Assembly (NCBI RefSeq): GCF_039794105.1
Contig: NZ_JBDIWA010000004.1
Location: 62,001 to 126,000 of the forward strand
Reading direction: 5' to 3'
Source of the DNA: Kuenenia sp039794105
GTDB taxonomy: Bacteria > Planctomycetota > Brocadiia > Brocadiales > Brocadiaceae
Length of the DNA: 64,000 bases
Shown here: one piece after another, positions 9,262 to 16,915 of the stretch
Numbering within the stretch: position 1 is the first letter of the stretch
Layout: each line of letters starts with the position of its first letter
Made by a program: the position numbers and the translations under genes
The notes under the pieces: generated by a model
The model's database searches: none
What the model saw: only the letters and a program-made list of their open reading frames with translations
Told to the model about the DNA's origin: nothing

Positions 9262-9268
9262 ATTTTGA

Positions 9269-9307
9269 AAACCCCTGTCAAACGAATGGTTTTGGCAGGG
9301 GTTTTTC
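9269..9307 (+). terminator. Second hairpin terminator in leader A
   Basis: ACCCCTGTCAAA (about 9271-9282) pairs with TTTGGCAGGGGT (about 9291-9302), followed by TTTTT. It resembles the riboswitch terminator just upstream, as if duplicated. Leader B has the same two-hairpin arrangement. Confidence 0.7.
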
Positions 9308-9463
9308 TGTTAAGTTTACGTTTAGGAATTTCAACGTTTTTGTAGAGACGCATTGCATGCGTCACCTCGTTTTGTTTATTCAGTTAAAAGTAGCCGAAGA
9401 CCTAATTAATTCCATTAAGTAGATGGACAGATCCGTTTGTTTTTGTGGAGGATTTGAAGTTTC

Positions 9464-11266
9464 ATGTTAGATGAATTCGTAGAACATAAGAAAGAAATAT
9501 TGAGTGTAATTGAAAATATAGAGACCTTGTCAAAAGAAGATGCAGTGATTGGAGACGGCCTGCTTGCTATGGTCAGGGAACGGTTGGTAACAAACAGCTT
9601 TAATCTGGTGATTTTAGGACAGTTTAAAAGAGGCAAAACGACTCTTATCAACAGCTTAATTGGCAAAGAAGTCCTCCCATCATCGGTAGTGCCATTAACT
9701 TCTATTGTGACGATCCTGAGGTTTGGCAAGGAAATCAGGTGTGTGATTTTTATGGAAGATGGCAGTGAAAGGGAAATTAGTGTGGATGAATTGCCTTGTT
9801 ATGTTACTGAAAAGGAAAATCCCGGAAATGTACGCGGAGTGCGATGCGCTATCATTGAATATCCGTCACCTTTTCTTGAAGCGGGGATGATGCTGGTCGA
9901 TACCCCGGGAGTGGGGTCAACCTTTCTGCATAACACGGAAACGACGTATGAATTTTTAGACCACCTTGACGCCGCATTGTTCCTGATGAGCGCCGATGTT
10001 CCTATCTCACAGGTGGAAAAGGAACTCCTTGATACCATCAAAGACTCCACACAGAAGATATTCTTCGTGTTAAACAAGATTGATAATCTGACTTCGAACG
10101 AGGTGGAGGAAATAGCCGCCTTTAATAAACAGGTGCTAGAGGAGATGGGGTTTGCTGTCCATAAAATCTGGCCTATTTCTGCCAGAGAAGCACTGAAGGC
10201 AAAAATAATCAACAATGACGTTCAGCTTTTACAGAGCGGTCTTTTGGAACTTGCAGACGCGTTGGGGAGTTTTCTTTCTTCGGAAAAAGGGAAGATTATC
10301 CTGAATACGGCAATATCCAAGACACAGCGGTTTATCTCCCGGAAATTATCTCAGATAGCTATCGAGAAGAGAACCCTGGAGGCTTCCGGTGAAGAATTAG
10401 AGGATAAGCTAAACACCTTTTATAAACTGGTTACAAACCTGAAACAGGATAGAGAGGATATTGCTTATCTGCTCAAGGGCGAATCTGACAAGTTGTGTTT
10501 GAAGGTGGAGGATATGTTAAAGGTTTTAGAAGAAAAAGAGACAGCGAGAATAAAACAATGTCTTGCGGATTTCTATGAGAAAAATACCGAGCTTAGTCCA
10601 ACAGTTTTTCGTGATGAGATGCAAAAAGTTATCAAAGAAGAGATTGTCAGGGGATTCGATGTGTTTAGAAAGGATTCCGAGCAGGTAATTTCAAATAATA
10701 TGCAGGAGACCTTTAACCGTTTTACGAAACGTTCCAACGATATTATACGGGAGTTTAAAACGGCTGCCGAGCTACTCTTTGAGGTAGCTATGGACACGAC
10801 GGAATTTGCCGTGGAACTTACGAAAGACAATAGCTTTTATTATATGGTGCAGGAATATACGGCGCCTACCGAAGAAGAAGTTAAGTCTATTCTGCGTACT
10901 TTCCTGCCTAAATCTATGAGCAGGAAGATGGTTTTTCATGAGATGATGGAAAGGGTGTCTTCTGATGTAAGCCGTAATTGCGGCAGAACACGCTCAGACC
11001 TTACAACAAGGATTCGCAAGACCATTAACCACTATGCGAAACAATTGAAAGACCTTGGAAGCGACCTTATAGAGCAAATTGAACAAGCTATTCAAAAGGG
11101 TCAGGAGAGACGAAAGGCAGGCGATGAGTCTGTACGGATTGAGTTAGAGTTATTGGCAAACAAGGCTAAGAAGCTGGAAGAACACAAAGGAAAACTGACA
11201 AATGTTTGGGATGCCATTAATCTGGTTGACGCAAAGCAGGAGCAAATAAATATGGTAATGGTATAA
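9464..11266 (+). CDS. Dynamin-like GTPase
   Basis: Bacterial dynamin-family large GTPase of 600 residues, presumably acting on membranes. The G1 P-loop is LGQFKRGKTT (residues 51-60), G3 is DTPGVGS (about 146-152) and G4 is NKID (about 203-206). A long helical stalk follows to the C-terminus. The start at 9464 (MLDEFVEHKKE) follows a GGAGG site. It lies downstream of fluoride-riboswitch candidate A. A second, stalk-only paralogue is encoded just downstream at 11488. Bacterial dynamins often occur in pairs and mediate membrane fusion or repair. A link to fluoride stress is inferred only from the leader. Confidence 0.85.
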   Translation: MLDEFVEHKKEILSVIENIETLSKEDAVIGDGLLAMVRERLVTNSFNLVILGQFKRGKTTLINSLIGKEVLPSSVVPLTSIVTILRFGKEIRCVIFMEDGSEREISVDELPCYVTEKENPGNVRGVRCAIIEYPSPFLEAGMMLVDTPGVGSTFLHNTETTYEFLDHLDAALFLMSADVPISQVEKELLDTIKDSTQKIFFVLNKIDNLTSNEVEEIAAFNKQVLEEMGFAVHKIWPISAREALKAKIINNDVQLLQSGLLELADALGSFLSSEKGKIILNTAISKTQRFISRKLSQIAIEKRTLEASGEELEDKLNTFYKLVTNLKQDREDIAYLLKGESDKLCLKVEDMLKVLEEKETARIKQCLADFYEKNTELSPTVFRDEMQKVIKEEIVRGFDVFRKDSEQVISNNMQETFNRFTKRSNDIIREFKTAAELLFEVAMDTTEFAVELTKDNSFYYMVQEYTAPTEEEVKSILRTFLPKSMSRKMVFHEMMERVSSDVSRNCGRTRSDLTTRIRKTINHYAKQLKDLGSDLIEQIEQAIQKGQERRKAGDESVRIELELLANKAKKLEEHKGKLTNVWDAINLVDAKQEQINMVMV

Positions 11267-11283
11267 GGTGTGGTTTTGAATAA

Positions 11284-11361
11284 ATAGGCGATGGCGTTCG
11301 CCTGATTGCTATGTGATAGCTGATAACTCCTATTGAAGTCTTGCTTCGATAGGAGTTTTTT
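11284..11361 (+). promoter_or_regulatory. Fluoride (crcB-motif) riboswitch candidate B with terminator
   Basis: AGGCG (11286-11290) can pair with CGCCT (11299-11303) as a 5-bp pseudoknot. GGCGTT (11293-11298) pairs with AACTCC (11325-11330) as P1 with one C-T mismatch. GCTAT/ATAGC (11308-11312, 11316-11320) forms the inner hairpin. The conserved strings GGCGATGG, GTTCGCC and GCTGATAACTCCTA are nearly ideal for the crcB consensus. A 13-bp terminator (11326-11338 with 11344-11356, then TTTTT) shares the P1 3' strand. No strong promoter is evident between the GTPase stop and the aptamer, so it may act on read-through or on a weak promoter inside the GTPase gene (TTGACG at 11226). Confidence 0.82.
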
Positions 11362-11373
11362 ATTGGGGAAAAT

Positions 11374-11410
11374 CCCTTGTCGGAGCATTGGTCTTGACAA
11401 GGGGTTTTTT
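11374..11410 (+). terminator. Second hairpin terminator in leader B
   Basis: CCCTTGTC (11374-11381) pairs with GACAAGGG (11396-11403), followed by GTTTTTT. It mirrors the second hairpin of leader A. Confidence 0.7.
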
Positions 11411-11487
11411 GTTATGCCGCTATATTTCCAAACTGAAATATAAGCAAAAGAAATAATGCCCTTGTCGAATTTTTATAGGAGGGAGAT

Positions 11488-12315
11488 ATGGAAAAAGCAA
11501 TTGGCATTATTGAGAAAAAAATACGAGATGCATCTTGGGAAGACGTGAAAAATGTGTTTGACACCTTCCGCCTCCTTGCCGCAACCCTAAAACAGGATAA
11601 GGAAAATATTTTGTATTTGATCGAGGACAAATTGGGTATGTTGTGCTTAAAGGCAAAGAAAATAGTAAAGGATTTTGAGGAAAAGGAAATACTGAGGACA
11701 AAGCAATGTCTCCATGATTTTTTTGGAAAAAATCCGGATACCAATCCCACCGTTTTGAGAAATGAAATGCAGAAAATTATCAGACAGGAAATTGGTAAGG
11801 GGTTTGATGTGTTTAGAAATGACTTTGAGAGGGCAATCTTAAAGCATATACAGGAGACAGTTGACTATCTTCTGCGGCACTCCAGTGACATTATCCATGA
11901 GTTTAAAACAGCCGTAGAAATTCTCTTTGAGATACCGATGGGCAAATTTGAATATTCTGTGGATATATGCAAGGATAGTAATTTTTATTGCATAGTCCAT
12001 GAGTATACGACAACTTCCGGTAATAAGTTTCATTCCATTCTGCGCTCCGTTCTTTCACAACCGGCCCGCCGAAAACTGGTTTTGCATGAGATGATAGCAG
12101 AAATAGCATCCAACATCAGCAGTAATTGCGACAGGATACTCTGTGATGCCACATCAGGGATTTGTGCAACGATTGAATATTATGCCCGGCAACTGAAAGG
12201 CCTTGGGAATGACCCTATTGCGCGAATAGAACAAGCCATACATGAGGGGATAACACAACGAAGCGCAGAAAATGGAGTTAGTAAATTAGTCCATCAGAGA
12301 CTTTTAACCGCGTAA
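11488..12315 (+). CDS. Dynamin stalk-like protein lacking a GTPase domain
   Basis: 275 residues, aligning by eye along nearly its whole length with the C-terminal half (about residues 310-570) of the GTPase encoded at 9464. Shared landmarks include TLKQD/NLKQD, GKGFDVFR/VRGFDVFR, DIIHEFKTA/DIIREFKTA and RKLVLHEM/RKMVFHEM. No P-loop or other G motif is present. The gene has its own AGGAGGGAG ribosome site immediately before ATG 11488, so it is a designed separate protein rather than a frameshift remnant. It may oligomerise with the full GTPase as a partner or inhibitor. It is the first gene after riboswitch candidate B. Confidence 0.75.
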   Translation: MEKAIGIIEKKIRDASWEDVKNVFDTFRLLAATLKQDKENILYLIEDKLGMLCLKAKKIVKDFEEKEILRTKQCLHDFFGKNPDTNPTVLRNEMQKIIRQEIGKGFDVFRNDFERAILKHIQETVDYLLRHSSDIIHEFKTAVEILFEIPMGKFEYSVDICKDSNFYCIVHEYTTTSGNKFHSILRSVLSQPARRKLVLHEMIAEIASNISSNCDRILCDATSGICATIEYYARQLKGLGNDPIARIEQAIHEGITQRSAENGVSKLVHQRLLTA

Positions 12316-12430
12316 TGACAACGCGTGCCTTGTCACTCACGTGAATTGTTACCGTGAATACCTAATGTGATGGATTCCTATGCTGGTGTAATGAGAAGGA
12401 TGGCAAGGAAAGTGATAAAGAGGATGCCTC

Positions 12431-12877
12431 ATGCTGAATAAAGATCAAAAAAGAGGACTTACGATAGCCCTTCGTATTATGGAGGAAAATATCCGGTATA
12501 TTGAACAAGTATTCAATAACGACGACTATAATGGCATCCTTTACGATACGAAGTGCAACATGGACGAAGGAGTCAAAAGAGAAATTTTTAAAAGGACGTT
12601 GCTTATAAAAGACAGAATAAAGGCGCTTTCAGAAAGATTTGATCTTGAAAAGGAACCGAGAGACCCGGCAAAGGAGATTTTTGGGAAAATGTCTTCATGC
12701 TGGTGTATCCTTGAAGATGCCAAAGCAAGGAAGTTGAAAAGGTATGGAGTCGTTGCAAATGAGCTTGAAGACGTTCTCGACCCACACCTTAATGGAATTA
12801 TTGATTTGATTTTTGATATGGAACGTCTTTTATTAGAAAAGCCAGGCGGAAAATCAGATAAGGAGTCGATTTTATGA
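12431..12877 (+). CDS. Hypothetical helical protein
   Basis: Not recognised. 148 residues, predicted mostly alpha-helical from its composition, with no signal peptide or membrane segment and two adjacent Cys (SSCWCILEDA, about residue 97). It starts with ATG 12431 and overlaps the next small gene by 4 bases (ATGA), suggesting translational coupling within the riboswitch-B operon. The final codons lie inside the 226-bp tandem duplication described separately. Confidence 0.6.
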   Translation: MLNKDQKRGLTIALRIMEENIRYIEQVFNNDDYNGILYDTKCNMDEGVKREIFKRTLLIKDRIKALSERFDLEKEPRDPAKEIFGKMSSCWCILEDAKARKLKRYGVVANELEDVLDPHLNGIIDLIFDMERLLLEKPGGKSDKESIL

Positions 12878-13140
12878 TAAACATAAAAGATGGCGATATA
12901 AACAATCGGGGGTATGGCACGCCAGTTATTGAGGTCGATGCCTGTGAGCCTTCAGAAACGGCGAAGAAAGCGGCACCGGTAGGTACCGCCAAGGCAAACC
13001 TTCTCGCATTAATCCTACTCGTTCTCGGTATACTTGCTTTCATATTGGACGTCTTTTACTAGAAAAGCCCAACAAGAAATCAGATAAGGAGTCGATTTTA
13101 TGATAGAGACAAAAGATATTGATATAAACAATCGGGAGTA
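12824..13140 (+). repeat. 226-bp tandem duplication at the start of the FNT gene
   Basis: The sequence from about 12824 recurs 226 bp later from about 13050. Both copies read acgtcttttaYtagaaaagcc, then atcagataaggagtcgattt, then an ATG and the first codons of an FNT-type N-terminus (INxREYG, VDACEP, ETAKKA). The first 80 bp are almost identical, including the ribosome site. Identity then falls gradually. The upstream copy now encodes the 62-residue mini-protein at 12874; the downstream copy starts the real FNT gene at 13100. Confidence 0.75.
12874..13062 (+). CDS. 62-residue single-span membrane mini-protein (duplicated FNT N-terminus)
   Basis: Residues 1-42 are a close copy of the N-terminus of the FNT protein encoded at 13100. 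The remainder forms one hydrophobic helix (NLLALILLVLGILAFILDVF, residues 42-61). It has the same AAGGAGTC ribosome site as the FNT gene. It arose by tandem duplication. Whether it is a functional small membrane protein or a stub is open, but the intact frame and clean transmembrane helix favour expression. Confidence 0.5.
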   Translation: MINIKDGDINNRGYGTPVIEVDACEPSETAKKAAPVGTAKANLLALILLVLGILAFILDVFY

Positions 13141-13939
13141 TGGCAATCCGGTTACTGCCGTCGATGCCTGTGAGCCGTTTGAAACGGCTAAGAAAGCTGA
13201 GCTGGTAGGTAGTGCAAGGACGAATCTTGACGCTTTAGCCCTGCTTGGTCGCAGTATATTTGCAGGGGTTTTTATTGCGCTTGGTACGCAACTATCCGTG
13301 TTAGTAACCCATACCGCAACCTCAAGCTATGGTTTAAATCAACTCGTCGGGGGTGCGGCTTTTACTCTGGCGATGGTTTTGATTGTAATCACCGGCGCAG
13401 AACTTTTTATGGGAAGCCCTCTTATCGCAATATCTTTTCTATCCCAAAAAATTACCGGCAGGGCATTTACGAGGCATGTAATTATAGCGTTTATTGGCAA
13501 TCTTATTGGTGCATTAACTATGGTAGTATGGATATATGTCTCTGAGCAATGGACAATGAGTAACTACCTGCTGGGCGCAAAAATTATTCTCATGGCTAAC
13601 GAGAAAGTAAACACCTCGTTTGGAGTCCTCTTCGCGCGTGGCATGATGGGCAATGCACTGACATGTCTGGGTGTTTGGCTGTGTTACAGCGGTAAAAGCA
13701 ATATTGATAAAATACTGTCGTTACTGTGGCCTGTTTCCTGTCTAATGGCATGTGGGTTTGAGCACGGTGTTGTCAATATGTGGCTTATCCCTATGGGGAT
13801 TGTTCTGAAAGACAACCGAATGGTATTGACAGTTGCGGAAAAGGTACATGGCGGGAGATTAGACCTTTCTAATCTTACATTTTTTAAAGGATTTTTGTTC
13901 GATAACCTGTGTCCTGTCGTTCTCGGGAACGTAATCTGA
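13100..13939 (+). CDS. Formate/nitrite transporter (FNT) family channel, premature stop
   Basis: 279 residues of a FocA/NirC-family pentameric channel for small monovalent anions. An N-terminal cytoplasmic tail of about 45 residues precedes the membrane segments. The family hallmarks LFARGMMGNALTCLGVWLCY and GFEHGVVNM (with the central pore His) are present. The frame ends at TGA 13937-13939, where the family needs Gly (GN-V-I-G-G). Reading through, the same frame continues GMVLVAGAYWFVYLR, the missing last helix, to TAA at 14009-14011. A single GGA-to-TGA change would explain it. Substrate is unknown; the fluoride leader makes fluoride a candidate. Confidence 0.82.
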   Translation: MIETKDIDINNREYGNPVTAVDACEPFETAKKAELVGSARTNLDALALLGRSIFAGVFIALGTQLSVLVTHTATSSYGLNQLVGGAAFTLAMVLIVITGAELFMGSPLIAISFLSQKITGRAFTRHVIIAFIGNLIGALTMVVWIYVSEQWTMSNYLLGAKIILMANEKVNTSFGVLFARGMMGNALTCLGVWLCYSGKSNIDKILSLLWPVSCLMACGFEHGVVNMWLIPMGIVLKDNRMVLTVAEKVHGGRLDLSNLTFFKGFLFDNLCPVVLGNVI

Positions 13940-14016
13940 GGTATGGTGTTAGTTGCAGGCGCTTACTGGTTTGTATACTTACGCTTTCCTGAGAAAGGAA
14001 AGGCGGTGTAAAATTG

Positions 14017-14903
14017 ATGGAAAATGATATGCCGGAATTCAGCCGGGTAGCACACACCGGCGCAGCGTATTCACCTGTACAAACCGCTGCCATTGTTGAA
14101 AACAAGGCTGTCACAAGGGCCGGATTGCGTGTTATGCAGACTTTTATATTGAGTATCCTTGCTGGGATATTTGTTGCCATGGGTGCACAGTTTGCTACTT
14201 TTGTAACGAGTGATTCTGCCCTCCATTTAGGCATTACCTCTCTTATTATGGGTATAGTGTTTTCACTCGGACTCATACTGGTTGAAACCGCCGGGGCCGA
14301 ACTCTTTACCGGTAACAATCTCAACGTTATGGGCAATCTTAGCAAACGTATTACAACCCGGGATTTGCTCAGGATATGGATTATTGTGTATGTGGGTAAC
14401 TTATAGGTGGGATCTTGATGGTCATCTGGATGTATATGGCGCATCAATGGGAATTTTTTCATTTTATGACAGGCGCAAAGGCGTTGCTTATCGCCCACAA
14501 AAAGACTACCCTCTCTTTTGAGGCAGCCCTGGCAAGAGGTGTGCTTTGTAATGCCCTGGTATGCCTTAATGTTTGGTTATGTTATAGTGGCAGAAGCATG
14601 GCAGATAAGGTGCTTTCAGTGCTGTTTCCTATCGGCGGTTTTGTTGCCAGTGGGTTTGAACATTGTGTTGCGAACATGTATTTTATCCCGATGGGTGTAG
14701 TATTGCGAAAAAACCAGGCTGTCGTTGCTGCTGCAGAAGAGATGACGGGAAAGGTTTTAGACCTCTCTCAACTCACGTGGAAGGGATTTTTTATAAACAA
14801 TCTCTTTCCGGTCACCATTGGAAACTTTGTGGGTGGTGTTGTTTTGGTGGGCGTGGTATTCTGGTTTGTTTATCTGCGGCCTCACAACAGCTATAGTAAG
14901 TGA
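14017..14903 (+). pseudogene. Second FNT family channel, frameshifted
   Basis: A second FNT paralogue in two frames. 14017-14406 covers the first half up to VGNL, ending at TAG; 14415-14903 carries the rest (MVIWMYMAHQW, LARGVLCNALVCLNVWLCY, GFEHCVANMYFIPMG). Adding one A within ACTTATAGG at about 14403 restores NLIGGILMVIWM, exactly the family sequence, so a one-base deletion (real, or an assembly error) is the likely cause. ATG 14017 follows AAGGCGG. It lies 5 bases beyond the read-through end of the first FNT gene, so the pair is operonic. FNT hallmark residues including the pore His are retained. Confidence 0.8.
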
Positions 14904-14994
14904 TAAAAGTAAGTTGCTATTCCTGCGAAAGCAGCAATCCGGTTTTCTGCTTCATTTCTCTGGATTCTCATTTAATTCAAAGGATGGATGTATC

Positions 14995-15381
14995 ATGACA
15001 TTTTATTGTCCGGAATGTTGGAAGGAAATAAATGAGGTTGAGGAAACATGCCCTTTCTGTAATGCGGATATATTGAAATATGAAGGCATGAATTATGAGA
15101 AAAAATTGATAAATGCGCTAAGGCATACAGAACAGGAAACAGTTTTGCGGGCAGTATATATCATAGGCAGGCTGAAAAGTGAAAAAGCGGTTAAACCTCT
15201 TATTACACTCTTTAAAAAAACGGACAGTACATTTTTAAAGATTGCAATACTCAATACTCTCAGGGAAATAGGTATTCCCAATGCTGTCGAGTTTATTGTG
15301 AATCGATCTGATTTGGAAGTGGGCATTGTTGGGAGAACGGCAAGGGACTTGGTAGACAGGCACATCCTTAAATCACAGTGA
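14995..15381 (+). CDS. Zinc-ribbon/HEAT-repeat protein
   Basis: 128 residues. The N-terminus is a small zinc ribbon (YCPECWKEINEVEETCPFCN, residues 4-23). The rest looks like two to three HEAT-type helical repeats (VLRAVYIIGRLKSEKAVKPL and LKIAILNTLREIGIPNAVEF). ATG 14995 was chosen over upstream in-frame starts because those would precede the zinc ribbon with low-complexity sequence overlapping the FNT end. It probably acts as a protein-protein interaction module. It follows the FNT genes by 90 bp and may end the operon. Confidence 0.65.
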   Translation: MTFYCPECWKEINEVEETCPFCNADILKYEGMNYEKKLINALRHTEQETVLRAVYIIGRLKSEKAVKPLITLFKKTDSTFLKIAILNTLREIGIPNAVEFIVNRSDLEVGIVGRTARDLVDRHILKSQ

Positions 15382-15468
15382 AAAAGTGAATTGAATAATT
15401 AAGAGTCAAAATAAATGAAAGTCCTTTATGCGATGAGTTGAAAAAAAATGAGCAGAAACGGGGTATAG

Positions 15469-16182
15469 GTGGAAAAAGATGTGTTGTTTGGAAGAGAAGA
15501 AGAGTGCCAATTTATAACCGGCTTAATGAACGGCAGGAAGAATATCATTATTTACGGGGAGGAAGGGACTGGCAAAAGCGCCATTATTCATGAAATAATG
15601 CACCGGAGGAAAGGGAGAAATGTGCTGTATTCCCGAAGCAGTAAGACATTAAAGCAATCATTAATAAACCCAATCCTCTTTCATGGTAAAGGGAACAAAA
15701 ATATTACTAACATGAACATTTCAATGTTGAGAAAGGTATTCTTTAGCATGCTGGACAGGGAAAAACCCGCATATATCATTTTCGACCATGTAGAATTAGT
15801 TACGCCGAGACTCTACTCCTTCTTTGTATATGTGATGGATAAAAAGATTCCTCTCATAATGATAAGTCGTGGAATAAGGAAACAAGATATCGACCATTTA
15901 CGCATGATTTTATTTGATTTTATAAAGGTGGAAATAACGAATCTTGAAAAACCCGCCACAGATAAACTGGTAGATCATTTTGTTAAAGAATTCAATATTA
16001 ATGTCAGCCACACGGACGATTTCAGAAAAGACATCTATAAATTTTCAGATGGCAATCCTAAAATCGTCAAAGAACTTTGTTTCATGGCAAAAAACGCAAA
16101 ATATCATTCTTGCGGCAATTGCAACGTAAGGCTTATTGATTTAGATCGTAGAATAAGCAAGGCAACAAGCGGCCGTACATGA
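15469..16182 (+). CDS. Small AAA-type (Cdc6/STAND-like) ATPase
   Basis: 237 residues. The N-terminus has the LFGREEE box that precedes Walker A in Orc1/Cdc6 and STAND ATPases. Walker A is YGEEGTGKSA (residues 29-38), Walker B is YIIFDHVEL (about 101-109), and a sensor-like segment ISRG follows (about 131). The tail has NPKIVKELCF, typical of the helical lid of such ATPases. No DNA-binding domain is visible. The start is GTG 15469. Specific role unknown. Confidence 0.65.
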   Translation: MEKDVLFGREEECQFITGLMNGRKNIIIYGEEGTGKSAIIHEIMHRRKGRNVLYSRSSKTLKQSLINPILFHGKGNKNITNMNISMLRKVFFSMLDREKPAYIIFDHVELVTPRLYSFFVYVMDKKIPLIMISRGIRKQDIDHLRMILFDFIKVEITNLEKPATDKLVDHFVKEFNINVSHTDDFRKDIYKFSDGNPKIVKELCFMAKNAKYHSCGNCNVRLIDLDRRISKATSGRT

Positions 16183-16491
16183 AAGCCTTTCGGACGCTGG
16201 ATTTATGTGTGGCATGTCAATTGTTTAAACAGAAGATATTATCCCCGCATGTTTGCACGCAAGGGAAAATGGATAAATAATGCTGTGGGGTTTAAAAAGA
16301 GAGAGGGGGGACGATATCTTATTTTCATTTTCATGGATGGCTTACTGTAAAATGTGAGAATTTCAGGCTAAACAAAGAAATAAAATCCAAAAAAAGCTTG
16401 CGCTTTAGATGAAAAATGATAGGATTCAGCGTGTATTGGAGAATTTTATTCATTTCGTTATCATTAAATATTTTAACATAAAGGGCAAGTT
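16183..16491. other. Intergenic region
   Basis: AT-rich gap with no credible gene. The only signal I can support is the promoter at 16436-16464 for the next gene. Confidence 0.5.
16436..16464 (+). promoter_or_regulatory. Sigma70-like promoter
   Basis: TTGGAG (16436-16441), 17-bp spacer, TATCAT (16459-16464), about 28 bp before the ATG at 16492. Good spacing and -10 box support expression of the small gene that follows. Confidence 0.5.
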
Positions 16492-16740
16492 ATGTTAAAC
16501 GCATTGGCGAGGGTAGGGGATAATACAAACGTAGTTGCGAATGCAGCGGCTCTTGTGCCACACTATAATCCCAAAAAAGAAGCCGCCCGGAAGATGGCGC
16601 AAGTACAGTCGTCAAGCCAGTCTAACAAATCTAATATTAGCGACAAAGAGGAAAAGGATTTGCCGCACACGGTTAAATCCAAATTTAAAGATGGTGATGC
16701 ACGCCATGATTTAAAACGTAGCATTGACTTTGTCGCGTAA
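16492..16740 (+). CDS. Hypothetical small protein
   Basis: 82 residues, not recognised. The N-terminal 30 residues are Ala/Val-rich (ARVGDNTNVVANAAALVPHY). The rest is Ser/Lys/Asp-rich and probably disordered. There is no signal peptide and no Cys. A ribosome site (AAGGGCAAG) and a promoter at 16436 precede it. Composition suggests a structural or regulatory small protein, but no function can be assigned. Confidence 0.5.
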   Translation: MLNALARVGDNTNVVANAAALVPHYNPKKEAARKMAQVQSSSQSNKSNISDKEEKDLPHTVKSKFKDGDARHDLKRSIDFVA

Positions 16741-16809
16741 CCTACCCCCAGTTTGCAAGGCATGTTTAAGATTTAGTAATCGCCTTGCATAGCCCCTCCA
16801 GCACCTATA

Positions 16810-16838
16810 TTGACATGAAATGTTGTGCGTAATATAAT
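16810..16838 (+). promoter_or_regulatory. Perfect-consensus sigma70 promoter
   Basis: TTGACA (16810-16815), exactly 17 bp, TATAAT (16833-16838). This is the full consensus and the strongest promoter seen in the window. It should drive the secreted protein at 16916 from near 16845, with a leader of about 70 nt. Confidence 0.8.
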
Positions 16839-16915
16839 ATGCGCAATTTGATTAAAGGCGCAGCAAATATGCAGGATGATTATATCAAAGCTTTTTTAAA
16901 GAAAGGGGGCTTTTT

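Noticed and set aside
13937..13939. In-frame TGA in the first FNT gene considered as selenocysteine codon
   Set aside because: The family has Gly here and no SECIS-like hairpin is evident just downstream; a GGA-to-TGA change is simpler.
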